A DNA stretch of 64,000 bases, from positions 3,596,001-3,660,000 of the forward strand of contig JAYJMM010000102.1 in NCBI GenBank assembly GCA_037349105.1, read 5' to 3'. The position numbers and the translations under genes are program-made. Position 1 is the stretch's first letter; each line of letters opens with the position of its first letter. This document shows, one piece after another, positions 39,142 to 51,300 of this stretch. The notes under the pieces were generated by a model. The model had not been told where the DNA came from, made no database searches, and was given only the letters and a program-made list of their open reading frames with translations. The stretch comes from Limnomonas spitsbergensis. Lineage: Eukaryota > Chlorophyta > Chlorophyceae > Chlamydomonadales.

Positions 39142-41576
39142 CTAACTAATGGGGGCATCATCCTTCGTCTGTGACCTTGAGGAGCTCCCACTTCGATTTC
39201 CCCGTCTACTGCCGTTGCCCCGCTTCTCTCGGTCCCCCCCGCCGCCGCCGCCGCCGCCACCATATGCAGCACCCTGGGGCGGGCGGTCACCCCGCGGGCC
39301 ATCTGGCCTTTCCGTGCGTGGAGGTCGGTCTTGTTGCCGCTCCCCACCTCGGTCTAGCCGCTCCCCTCGGCCGCCGCCATCTGGAAACAAACCCAGTTAC
39401 AATGAATGTTTAGTGCATGAGGGGGGCAGACAGGGCACCTTGTGAGCTTGGACCCCAACTGGGGAGCAGTGTAACAAAATGAAACACGGCGGTAGTAGTG
39501 GTGGCAACAAAACAGGCATGCGCATCCCCAGTCAGCGTCACAGGTGAGAAAAATGTGCTCTTAACCAGAGAGCAGAATCCCATTCCCCAACCCACCGCCT
39601 CGCCCACTGCCCCGCTCGCCACCACGGAAAGCTCCGAACCGCATCCCACTCCCGCCACCGCCGCCGCCACCCCCACCCCTGCCGCCGCTCCGGCCGCTGG
39701 GGGCGCCGCCACCTGATGCAGCGTCCGGCCTGAGACGCGTCAGCTGCAGCTTCTTGCCCCCAACAGTGATGTCTGCCTGCAGCGCCGCGTCCATAGCAGC
39801 CAGCTGCTCAAACTTGATGCTGGCCGTCTTGTTACCGCCGAACTTAGGGAGCGTGACAGAGATGCCCTGCCTGCCTCCCAGCATGGCGCCAAACTTGCTA
39901 AACTCAGCTTCCAGCATATCCACAGTGACCTCAGCATCCTGTAAAAGAAAGCGTGCCAGCACACAGCAGCCATGGTTAACACCAGGTCATAATCCAGGGG
40001 AACAGCAAACATGACATTTTTGTGTAGTGTTATGAACATTACCGTGAATTTCATAATATGGGTCCCCAACACCACCGGCCGAGGGACCTAGGGAGGCTCC
40101 CTGCCTCCGAACCCTTTCCTCAGCGTAAATCCCTCCCCCCCCCCCAGCCACGCCCAACCCAGCAGGCCGTACCCGACGTATCTTAATATGTCTTTCTCCC
40201 CAGATTTAACGTTCATGGTACAGGAAGTCTCCCTCCTTGATATAACTGCACTCAGGCACCCACAATCTGGCTGACCCACGCCATTGCCTGTACACACACA
40301 AACACACATAAAAAGTCCTTGCATGGCACCACGAAACACATACCAAGGGGAAGCCACGGCAGAAGACCCCGTAAACGGTAGACTCCATCGGGGCCGGGCG
40401 CCTGTCGCGTGGAGCGTCCCTGGGAGCGTGGCCTCCACCATTGGATTCCGGCTGGCGCGGCTGCTCCGGAGCTGCTTCAGTAGCAACAGCAGGTGACAGT
40501 GGAGCAGCCACGGGGGACATGCCAGGCTCAGCAGCGCTCTTAAGGCGCTGCGCGTACGTCATGCTGGCTGATGCCGGAGGCGCCACTGGGCGGATCGGTG
40601 TCGCCAGGTTGCTGGGCTGGGGAACGACGAGATCATGGCCCTGGGGAGCTGCAGGCGCCTCAGCGACTCCCCGAGCGGCAGCAGGCTGCTCCTCGGGAGC
40701 TTCAGCAACCGGGGTAGGGGCGGCAGGGACCTGGTGCGCGGGGGCGTGCACTGCCTGCGGCACTGCCTGTGGCACAGGCTGTGGGCAGAATGGTAGGAAA
40801 GGTGATTGGTGTCAGATCTCAGCCATGTCAAGCTGTCCATACCCCACTTATCGCATTACCCACCTGTGCATGGGCAGCCATCCCGTTCTCAGGGGCAGGG
40901 GCGGCAAAAGCTGCATAGGTCGGGATCCCTTCGGCGGGTGACACGCGCAGGATGTCGTTCAGCACGAAGAAGCCCTTTTCTTGGGGTGCCTGCATGGCGA
41001 CAGGCACAAATATAAAACAGGTACAGCTCTTGCATGGTCATAAAGGACATGCCCACCGAATAGAGATCATCTGTAAAGGGGCATGCATCCACCTCTCACC
41101 AGGAAGAATGACTGGGTGAACTTGCAGTCGAGGCCCTACGGTGACGGGAGCAATGGGTTGAGTCGTAGTTGGGACAAAAGCAGATAAATGAAAAATTCAA
41201 TGGTGAGGACGTACCTGCTTCTTCATGCTGCCGCAAACCTGCAAGAGCACACCACCTCCAGAGGAGTGCTGTGCGTCGACGAAGGTGGTCGTTGCGGCTG
41301 CTCCTTGGATCGTTGCCATGACCTTTTCACCAATAGCCTACATATATATAAGACATGAGAGCAGCGTGTTTATAGCCCAGGAACCCTCGAAGCAAGCTCC
41401 ATTCCTCAAAGATCTGACAAACTCACGTTCAGACCAGTAGCTTGCTCGGTGTGGGTAGACCCGCTAGATTCAACAATATGAATCGAAAGCGTGCTCTGCT
41501 CGTTGTAGAAGCGAGACAGTGCTGCCGGCATTGCTGCCAGGACTTTGTAGTATCTCTCCAGGAACATCTGGGCAAT
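39142..41576 (-). CDS. G3BP-like protein: NTF2 domain, RRM, RGG tail (first exon not located)
   Basis: Exons in coding order: 41427-41576, 41215-41337, 41100-41135, 40864-40989, 40344-40778, 39596-39938, 39142-39380 (484 codons including the stop). Exons 1-4 give an NTF2-like domain (AQMFLERYYKVLA, KFTQSFFL, GFFVLNDILR). A Pro/Ala-rich linker with MTYAQRLK follows, in the position of the SYA-type motif of plant G3BPs. An RRM comes next (STVYGVFCRGFPL/DAEVTVDMLEAEF, then KTASIKFEQLAAMDAAL), followed by a Gly/Arg (RGG) tail split over two exons. G3BPs bind mRNA and nucleate stress granules, and the NTF2 fold dimerises. The start Met is missing: sequence directly upstream of 41576 has a stop in frame, so a short 5' exon remains to be found. 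A strong GTAAGT donor near 41897 has the wrong phase. Confidence 0.87.
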
Positions 41577-42709
41577 CTGCGAGCATGTTCACAATGACAA
41601 GCCAACTCAGGGCTGGAATGTAAAATTTCTGAGCAATACCGGTATGTCACTCAGGGAAAGCTTGCATCGGCTTGTATGGTCGTGTGCTGCGCCTGCATTC
41701 TGGTGCAAGCCAACATCACCCTCAGGATGTTTCGGATTGCCGAACGTACCAATTGCGCATTTGGAAGAGTCTGCTCCATTTTGAATAGCTTCGGAAAGAG
41801 TTCAGATTTGAAGAAGGACCGCAACAGGATATGTGCAGCCCTACAAGTACTACTCAATAGCTTTGCTTCCTCTTTTCTTGTCTCTGACGCTTTACTTACG
41901 TTCGATCGGTTGTACTGCCCATTGGGACGGGCAGGCCCAGGGCGGGCCCGTGCTGCCGAGTTCAAGCACGGAGTCGATACAGTCAGGCGCTGGGCGTTTG
42001 AGCACGAAGCAGTCAGGGCAAATGCACTGTTGCGACCCCCTGGTTGCGATGTTATAGTCTGCTAGGCTATCAGGCGAGTTCGAGAGAGACTTCAGAGGCC
42101 AGCATCGAGTAAATAAGGGTCTTGTTGCTTGGCCTTCTCTATTCCACAAGACATGCTCAGGCGTTTTTTTCTCTCCTGGCCAGGGCAGTTTTCACATACT
42201 GCCATATCCTCCAGCTAGGATGTTAAGCATAAAGAGAGTAAGAAGACAATACCGTATATGAAGATATATACAGGCGAAATTCTTTGGGCGCACTCAGCGC
42301 TCCTGACATAACGCTGACTGGCACCCAAGGTAGAATGGTTGTGTCTGGTATTGACCAGTTGTAACCAGGAGTTCTAACAGTAGGACAAGGTGTAACGTCA
42401 TTGGCAGAAGGACAAGGCAGAGCGCAGTCACGTAAAACTAGACAAAACTTCCTAATGCTGGAGCCATGCGATCACTCAGGGGGTCAATAAGCAAAATCTG
42501 GTATGGCAACTCATAGGGAAAACAAAATCAACCTTAAACAGAAATCTGTGAGGGCAACTCTTTCCTGAAATGTATAATCGACCCAGGGAAAAACTTGAGC
42601 CAATATTTTCCGTGATGTTCTTGATGTGAGGATCTGGCTATACAAAGTCCTGGATTCCATGCTAAAAGAAGTAACGTCATGCCATGGTGCCGAGCTCAGG
42701 TAGCAATCA
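41577..42709. other. Intergenic or first intron of the G3BP-like gene
   Basis: It probably contains the missing first exon and promoter of the G3BP-like gene, and the 3' UTR of CYP51. It contains a TACCGGTA palindrome (41637-41644) and a fragment of the LINE tail near 42388-42405. No clear ORF. Confidence 0.4.
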
Positions 42710-45562
42710 TTATGCAACAAGCTTGCGGCGAGTGTAGCGCACCCTGCAAGGCTTCGGCCCAATGACCATGGCATTATACTCAGGCTCGGGAAGAGGGTCC
42801 AAGAGCTCAAACTCAAAGTTGCGCATGAGCACACTCCAGATGGTCTTGATTTGCAGGTAGGCAAAGTTCGAGCCGATGCAGCCATGGCGGCCTCCACCAA
42901 ACCCGATGAACCCAAAAGGCGTCTTCTTATCCTCCTCACGAGGAGGGGCAAAGCGGTCCGGGTCATACTTCCCCGGATTCGTGAAAACGTACGGTAGAGT
43001 GTGGTTGAAGTTGGGCGAGGCTGCGACCACGTCGCCCTGCATGGACATGTATATAATTCAGGCATAATTTTTTCTGTACGCCTTGGGAGGTAGCCAGGTT
43101 CAGAAAAGAAAATCAAGTGTTTACAAAAACACTGGTACACTGCAGTCCCCTATCTGACTTGCCTTGGGAATATAGAACTCCTTGCCTGCCTTGGTCGTGA
43201 CAGTGAACGGGGTCTTGGCATACCTGGAAGAAACAACATAAACTTCTGTCAGAAGTCACAGACGGAACATCATCATGAGCTTGGTCGACCCTCCAATGCA
43301 TGCTGATCGGCCAAGCTCATTCACGTGGACGTCATGACGAGCAAAGCATCCCTCATCAGACCAGATGCATTGACGCAAGCAGGACAGTTATAATAAGATC
43401 CAGGACACAGATAGGAAATCCAGATAATGATGATGGATTGCTGGCACAAGCCTGAACCTGGCACTGAAGAAAAACTCTCACCTCCAACAGGAGGATAGCC
43501 CCTTTTACCTGAGTACAAGGATGAGTGGCGGGTGCATGCGGAGTGCCTCTGTGATGCAGCGGTGCAGCACATCCATTTCCTGCAACGCGTCAAAGCTAAC
43601 TTCGCCATTGTGGGCCTTCATCATCTTCTTCTGCTCTTGGACGGCCTGGTCCCAAGAGATGGCCTGCAACCATAAATTCGAAGGGGGGCCCACTTTCAAG
43701 GTTGCACGACTTAAAAAGGTTGAACACATCCCCACCCTGCAATCACTTGCAATCATTACCAGTGATAGACAAGCAGGATTTCTCTCCCAGTCTCTAACCA
43801 TACCCAATACAATAGAAGATTGAAACCATGCTGACTGCTGGGCTAGTGAGTTTCACGCAATTGCCATGCAGCCCACACGGGTAGAAAAATACCTTGCTGG
43901 CCGTCATGTATAGCCCAGTCCACGCAGTGGTAATTGAGCTGGTGTGCTGCCCAGCAAACAGCGAGGCAATGAGCAGGCCACAGATCTCCTCATCAGTTGT
44001 ACTCCGGCCACCATACACGTTCTGGTACCTGCAGAAGGGGGCCAGGTATGGAGATCGACATCTTGCAAACAAAATTATGTGCAGGTAGAGAATCATGCCC
44101 TTGGGCGGAAATGATGGCGGTAGATGTTGCATGTCGAAACAGCCAGGTTGCTCACTTTGCATCGATGAACTGTTGCAGCACATCCTCTTCCTTGACACCA
44201 GACTCCCGGCGCTCGCGAACGACCTTGGCAAAGATGCTTCGCAGCTCCTCCCGGGCCCTGAGGGAAAGCACATGCATCGTCAGCAGCCACATTAACAATC
44301 CAAGCATCACCGGTTTTCATCAGAGCTCAGAGAGAGCATCAATGATACCAGAGCGTAGTCTATAAACAGATACCTGTCGCGCTTGCGGTGTGCAGCTATG
44401 GGCAGATATGGCGCGATCGTGGAGATAGGGATCATGCCCTCATCGAGGTCGTGCAGCAGTGTGGAGACCTTCTCAAACATTTGCTCCCGAATTTCGCGAC
44501 CTGCGAATGGAAGGGCCAACTGTCAGGTACTTAGACAAGAGGGAAACACGTTTGTGAGGTCATGCTGGCAAATTTATTAAATATGTCCTCAGATTTATGT
44601 GTAGCTCAACAGGCACAAGGCCATCCCACGATGCAGAAGGCAATTTCGAACGCACCCAAAAGGGTCCTTGCCGCTGTCAGTGTGATGAGGTTGCTGAACT
44701 CCTCAGCGAAGTCTACAATTCCAGTCTGGCCCCACTTGGAGAAGTATGCCTGCTCACACACCAGCATGCACATTTTAGAAAAACTTTAGAGGGCTCAGAG
44801 CAAGCAAGCCCATTTAAAGTCCATGCAAGTCATATCTAAGCGGAATGGAGGGAAATACAGGGTAAGAAGGCACCTGGAAAGTCCAGGATGGGAACTGGCA
44901 AGGTTTCTTGAAGAATTACTTGCAAGATCGAGTGACTCCTTTCACCTCAGCCTCCATGACGAATTGTGGCACATACTTCTTCAAACGATCCTTCTTCAGA
45001 GCCTCCGCGAAGAAGCGGAACTGCTCAGTGCGAACCTTCTGGTCTACATCATAAACGACACCCTTGCCGAAGGTTGGCACATTGAAGTCATAGACCTGCA
45101 GAAGGGGGTAGGCGAGTTGAAGGTAAGCGGTGGATGTGTGTTTCGGGATTGCGACGAATGCGGAAGGAAGGCGCACCTCTGTCTGGCTCATATCATCATC
45201 AGAGGCCTTGAAGAAATGGGGAGCGACATCGGGACCAATCAAAAAGGTGATCCTCTTGTGCGCCACTGGCACGGTGAAGACCTCTCCATACCTGGCATAT
45301 CCTACGACGTCAATATATTGGTTAATTTAAAAGTTGGAATCAGTGAAATGCACATGGTAGCTCCGACACGATCTTGGGTTGTACCTTCGCTCAACAGTCC
45401 CCATGGGCCTTTCAAAAACTTAAGCAGGCCTCCGATGAAAGGAATATCCTCAAATACAGGCGGTTTTTTCCCAACGAGCAGGGTGTTCTGGCAGAAGCGG
45501 CCCACGACAGCCACTGCCAAGATGAAGACGAGTGATACGAGAACAAGAACGATGGTATGCAT
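42710..45562 (-). CDS. CYP51: Sterol 14-alpha-demethylase (cytochrome P450 CYP51)
   Basis: Exons in coding order: 45385-45562, 45177-45301, 44946-45095, 44656-44749, 44374-44500, 44156-44257, 43893-44028, 43509-43663, 43163-43223, 42710-43036. They total 1455 nt, 484 residues, frame intact. It removes the 14-alpha-methyl group of a sterol precursor (obtusifoliol in plants) using O2 and electrons from P450 reductase at the ER. Seen: an N-terminal membrane anchor (residues 1-25), the CYP51-specific I-helix AGQHTSS (about 283), EALR of the K-helix ExxR motif (343-346), and the haem loop FGGGRHGCIG with the ligand Cys near 429. Length fits the family. Intron 9 has a GC donor (CCCAAG/GCAAGT). The start codon lies 145 bp from that of the divergent thiol dioxygenase. 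Confidence 0.97.
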
Positions 45563-45707
45563 CGTGACAAATGATGAAATGTGGGCAACCGATATCAGAG
45601 GCAAGATTAATTGAGAAAATTGGAGTGCGGACCAAAAATACTTTGTGTACGGCTGTCTGGATTTAGCGGGAAACGGCTGGAAACCAGTAATAAATAGGAC
45701 GGAATTC
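45563..45707. promoter_or_regulatory. Shared divergent promoter region, CYP51 / thiol dioxygenase
   Basis: Only 145 bp separate the two start codons, so both 5' UTRs and core promoters must lie here or overlap the genes. An ATTGG (inverted CCAAT) occurs in AAATTGGAG, and an AT-rich TAATAAATAGG lies just before the plus-strand gene. Co-regulation is inferred, not shown. Confidence 0.6.
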
Positions 45708-47702
45708 ATGCTGAGACGGATCACGCGAAGCTTGAGCGGGTGTCTGGCCAACGCCAACGCCAATGTGTCCCCGCCCCGAATTGTGCGCGTATCCTCTAAC
45801 GCGCGCATGCCGAGCGTTAACGAGCCTAGATCATCTCTTCAGGCCACTCTAGATGTGGCTAAGACCTATGCTGCATCAATTAAGCATGGACAGGCCCTGC
45901 CACCAGCATCTGCTGAGCATCTGAGTCAGCTACTGGGTGCGATACACATGCATTAACTTCATGGCCCTGTGTGCATGGCATTTTTGCGCAGCCATATGAG
46001 CATGGACAAGTTTCATGTACATCCCTTGGATGCAGGGAGTATCCCGCTTGGAGAGCTTGGCTTCTCAGATAAATCTGTCCAGGTAAGCATGAAGAGCAGT
46101 TCAGCATCCCAACATCAGAGAGTGTCTGGCATGGCCGTGCTGCAATTTTGCTTCCACTCTTGCCATACACCAAAAGTCTGCAGAGAGTGAACAATGCCAC
46201 CAGCCTCTCTTAAGGCTATGGTCATCTTGAACTGCGGAAATCATTCCATGGCACCCCAAATCAAACGCAGTGTACAACACCGGTATTCACATTCTTTCTT
46301 AGGCAGGGCGCCACTTCTAGAAGCCATTGTGACCTTATTTTCCGGGATGCCAACTTCTTCCTATCGATCTTTGTAATTCCCCCCTGATGTCTTAAATGAT
46401 CTACGCCCTTCCACAGGACCCAAGCTGCGCCCTACCTGAATCTTTGGCATGGCACTCCTCCTTGGCCGACATTGCATCTGCGTTCATTGGCCGGCCGGCG
46501 AATGACCAGACTGTGACCTTCCTCGAGATATATGAGAGTGATATTTTAACTCTAGGCATCTTCTGCTTCCCTGCTGGCACTGCGATACCCCTTCATGACC
46601 ACCCCGGGTGAGTGTCACTGCATGCAAGGTTTGGAGATCTGCTGTAAGGCAGCCAGGGGCTGTGAGCACAACGACCTATTGCTTATTCCCAGGGGCATGT
46701 CAAGAATCAGGAACGCATCGTTTAGTCCGTGACAGGATCGGATCGGTGAACTTCCAACTGCATGGCATTGATTAGTTGCTGACTCGTGTTTGTGTGGCAT
46801 CCGGGTATGAAGGCTAGCCAGCCTTCATACCTTGAGCCACATGCAGGAACATGCAACTCTGCCGCTCTCAGTTCTCCGCCATCTTTCCTGCTCAGGATGA
46901 CAGTTCTCTCCAGACTGCTGTTTGGCACACTCCGGGTTCGTAGCTACGACTGGCTCCCGGATGAGAAGGAATCAGAGGCTGCATTTCAGACGCCTGGTAT
47001 AGGGGAGAAGAGGGAGGCGAGGCAGGTGGCCAGCATGACTGTACGGGCCCCAGAGCCGGGGAGCTCGCTCATGCTCTTTCCCAAGGAAGGTGCGCGGTGT
47101 GGTATGTCGGAAGGCTGCGTGGGTTAGCCTGGCCCTGTTACAGAATGGAGCATCAGGCAGAACTTCTGAGCATTTTACGAGCATGGCCCTTCCGGTGCTT
47201 GTAGACCGTATCCTGCGGACAAGCGTCCTTGATGAGTGTGTTCCCACAGCACCAGGGCATGTGCGCAAGGAGAGGCGAATGCTGTCTGGCCTCTGACCAT
47301 GTGTCCACCCTGACCCAGGCGGGAACCTGCACGAGCTAACGGCCGAGACGCCATGTGCGGTGCTGGACCTGCTGGTGCCACCCTACCGCCCGTATGAAGG
47401 CGTGGACTGCACCTACTACCGGGAGGTGTCTGGCGCGGCAAGGATCGGGGGAGCAGTCATGCTGGAGGTGGGTGTCACTGTGATGTTTGATGCCATGAAA
47501 CTTTCATGCTCCCTCTTCTTAAATAATTGCTGCCATTCATGATGAGTGTCTTGTGTGTATAATGATGAGGGTGTAATTCATGCAGCTTGTTTGCAATCGT
47601 TCAACTTATTCCTGGCCGCTTGCATGTTCTTAACAGGCTATCCGGCAGCCATCGTCGTTTTCAGTCCGGAACACCAAATATAAGGGAGTCCAAGTGAAAT
47701 AA
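45708..47702 (+). CDS. PCO: Thiol dioxygenase of the plant cysteine oxidase / ADO family
   Basis: Exons: 45708-45936, 46036-46082, 46417-46607, 46896-47089, 47319-47467, 47637-47702. They total 876 nt, 291 residues, frame intact. The family oxidises N-terminal Cys of target proteins with O2, marking them for the Arg/N-degron pathway, and so acts as an oxygen sensor. Seen: the hallmark IFCFPAGTAIPLHDHPG, then MTVLSRLLFGTLRVRSYDW. Two iron-ligand His lie at about 152 and 154 and the third at about 225 (GGNLHEL). The C-terminal half has VLDLLVPPY and DCTYYRE. Exon 2 was placed at 46036 because that acceptor alone keeps the frame. The first ~33 residues (MLRRITRSLSG...) are Arg/Ser-rich without acidic residues, like an organelle transit peptide. 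A second in-frame ATG at residue 34 would give a form without it. Confidence 0.93.
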
Positions 47703-48397
47703 GGTTAACATATGCATGCCTAGTAGGTAGTAGGCCATCAACTCGGCCGAGCCTTTTTGAGCAGGGCCCAGAGGTGTAATGTCATTGACAAACATGTCTA
47801 GTAGGTACCTGGAACAGTTTTCCTTTTTTGTGGCCACACAGCAGGTGTCTTTTGTTGGTTTGTCAGATGTCCAATTGTCCACTACTTCAGACTGGCAGGA
47901 CTGAGTTGTTGTTGCCGCCGATTGGTTTGACTTCGCAGCGATTTCCCCCCTGTGAATCTGTGAATAACAACTGGTGGCAATCATGGTATACATTTTGATG
48001 ATTGTTCATATCATGAGGACTAGCATTTACATCTTCTGACTGTATTGGTCAGCAACTATCATAAGATATGGACGAATCTTGTACCCAACTCACTAGCCAT
48101 TGACTGTGCCAATCCAACTATATTTACCTGGTATTAGTGAATAACGTTACACCTCTGGGCCCGCTCAAAGCTCGGCCGCGTGGGCGCCCAACTGTTCAGA
48201 AGGGCCCCCTGGTATCAGTATAAAGGTGAGGTTCGATAATGTTGCTACGGCTCTCCATCAGCCAAGAAGTACCAGGGGTCAACAGGCCTACAGCCCCGTC
48301 CACACCACCGCACAACACTGCCACACTGGGCTATTGCACTGGCCCACGCCCCAGCCAGCGCTGCTGCTAGCTTCGTCAACGGCTGCCCCTCCTGCAG
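47703..48397. other. Intergenic, convergent 3' flanks with LINE tail relics
   Basis: The region lies between the stop codons of the dioxygenase (+) and SEC24 (-). It carries a LINE terminal tail in plus orientation at 47740-47795 (CGGCCGAGCCTTTTTGAGCA) and another in minus orientation at 48135-48205. No gene. Confidence 0.6.
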
Positions 48398-51300
48398 TCA
48401 CTTGCTGAGAACGGCCTTGTGCAGAGCATGCATGAAGTCAGCGTAGGACGATGCGGAGGGCATGCGATCCTCCACCAAGAAGGGCAGCAAGTGGGCCTGA
48501 GAGGAACAAGGGAGGGCAAAGGGTGCAGCCCAGTCACGAATACATCAATGTACCCTAGATACAGGGCTAGATCTAAAAACAGATCAGCCAGGCAAAAGAG
48601 GAGTGAGCGAGCTTGCACATGCAGTAAATGCAAGACACAAGATGTACTGGATTTGACAAATTTCCGTTCAGTACTCGTAGCCTCCCAATATAAATACATG
48701 TGCAGCTTGTGACGAGCGAACTACCCAAGCTTCCACAGTCTGCTTTGTCATTAGGGTTTCCACTTGTCCAGAAGGTCCTGTTGAGCCCTTACCTCCATCG
48801 GTGAGCCTTGTCGCACCACCAGGCACTGCTGGTACAAGGAGCGTTTAGACCGCAGCGACGATAGCATCCGGTTCAGCCGCTCAGAAAGCGGGGAGCCCCG
48901 CGACGGCTCCACAGACAGCTGCATTGGGTCCATCGTCTGAGGGTCCCCACCGAACACCTGTAATGGCAGGCCAGCAGCGCCAGGAAACAGTCAGTTAGCG
49001 GAGAACCAGGATAGGCAGTTTCCAACAGTGCTCCCTGCCACCCAGGTGGCCTGATCGCCTGGAGGAGCAATTGTAATGCCTACCTTGGCCCTCACATCCT
49101 TTGTTGAGGGATTGTTGAGGGATTATTTTTTAGAGGGGCTAAGTATTATGATTAATTATCCTTAAGAGGGGGGGGAAAGGGGCCTTTTCCTTTTCAGTCA
49201 TCTTTTACTGGGGGGGAAGGGGTATTTTCCTGTTCGGTCACCTTTTACTTTCTAGGCTATACGAGGGCTAGTGATTCTTGGAGACTATCATCAAGAGGGT
49301 ATTATTTTCTCCTTCGGCTTCTTCTCTGTCTTTTTCCGTGTGGCCTTCAGTTTTCTTTCCTTCCAACCCGACAATTGGGCGCCCACGCGGACGAGCGTTG
49401 TTGAGCAGGGCCCAGAGGTGCAACGTCATCGGCCTACCCCCCGGAATCCAGGTATTCACAGGCAGTTGTCTATGGTTCATGGCTGAATGAGGGGTGGAGT
49501 AGTCTAAAACCAAGCAGAACAACTTCTATCCTAACAAGTTCATCAGGCCGACCTCCCAGCCGACCCACCCACCTCCACCGCCCACTCCCGCGCCACCATC
49601 CTTCCGACCCACAGCATGAACACGCGCCCGTTATCCACGAGGTACACGCCCGCCTCGCTCAGCAGCGGCAGCGAGGCGGGCGCCGGCTGCGGCAGCTGCA
49701 CGCGGCCCTCGGCATCCAGTGTGCCCCAGGGCCCAGCAGGGTCATGCACAGGGTAGAGGGTCGGGTACAGCAGCCTGCAGAGCTCCGGAACCGACGACTC
49801 CATGACCCAGTGGATGGTGGCCATGCGCTCGTCTGCCGACACATCCTTCCCGCCGCCTCTACATGGGAGGGGCCGCATGAGGGGGATGACAATCGGAGGC
49901 GCAGAGGAGGAGGCTAGGGCCAGAGCAGGGGGGGCATGAAATCATGGCAGATGATGAAGGAGACCTAGAGGAGGCAGGCAACGCGCAGGCTACCACGAGT
50001 ACCACCAATTGTCTGCTGGTTTCCGTGCAAGCAGGAAGGAGCTTAACCATTTAGTATTCCATAGGTACATAAGTGTGGCCGACTGGTCCATCATCGAAGG
50101 CCTCTCACACAGACACACATCCTAGGCCTCCCAAGCACACACCTGAGGGCAGAGCAACGCAGCAGTCCCAGCGTCCATAGTGGCAAGAGCCGCAATGAGG
50201 GCGGGTAGATGAGCTTGTTGGACTGCCTGAGGCTCGAGGCGTTCATGATCCGGAACTCCTTGAACAGGGCCACCACCTGCGCATGGGGAGATGAAACGGG
50301 GGCAGGTAGGCTCAGGAGGGGGCCTAAGGACTTGGTCTGTAGTTGTATATAATTGAAGTTTAATGATGTTCATTAAGAATTGGGCTCAACAAGAGCTGGA
50401 GGACTCGGTGTGTATCATTGCAGTATAGGGTTAAGGGTTTAAGCCCTTTTGACGTCCATTGAGACTTTGTGTGTGTCATTAAGGTTCTTTGTGGTTCATT
50501 GAAACTTGGTTTTTGGTATGTATCACTTTGTTCCATTGTAGTCCAATGAGACTGGGTGCGTATCATTCAGGTTCAACAAGGTACATCGAGACTTGGGGTG
50601 TATCAATGAGGTTTTTAGAGTTGAAGGCCATGCAGCTGGCAATACAATCATGCAGTGGCGCGATCCAGTGATGGCCACAGGTTCATACAGCCCCACTCGC
50701 GGGTACGTGGGTGGTTGCTGAGGTGCCAACACATGACTCGCCTTTGTCTGCACCATCTGTCGCGTCTCCTCCAGGCGCGAGGTGAGGCACTTCTCCACAG
50801 CCATCTTGGCGGTCATGCAAGCCAGCCCCGCCGCATCCGCCCCGTTGTACATGTCAGCCAGCTCTGACACCACGGGGACGGCCATTGAGTGCACCCTGTG
50901 CGTAAAAGGGTACATCAGGGGCAACAGGCCAGAAGATAGATAAATAGGCAATCGTACGTCGAAGCCGCCACTTTTGCCAAAAGACGTGATGGAGTCATCA
51001 TCAATCCATGGAATGCCTAGTAAGTGGCTAGGTGGCCAGGGGCTGCACGGACAAGCCTGCATGGGTGGCATCAGCCATTCAAAATAAATCAAGCACATTA
51101 AATCTCTCTTGAATCACACCTTGGTAGACATTTGAGTAGCAATTCACTGCATTGTCCACATGGTACTTAGAAAGATATAGGAGGGAGAAATGGTCCAGTG
51201 GTATAACACTGGTGGCATCCATAAAGAATTAAACCCGCCACACGACCTTCTCTCTCCCCCTGTCTAGATCGCCGAGTTCCCTGCTCCTGCCCCCTCACAT

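Noticed and set aside
51181..51240. tRNA-like TGGTCCAGTGGTATAAC
   Set aside because: It resembles an A box, but no B box or cloverleaf follows. Probably a chance match or an old tRNA relic within a SEC24 intron.
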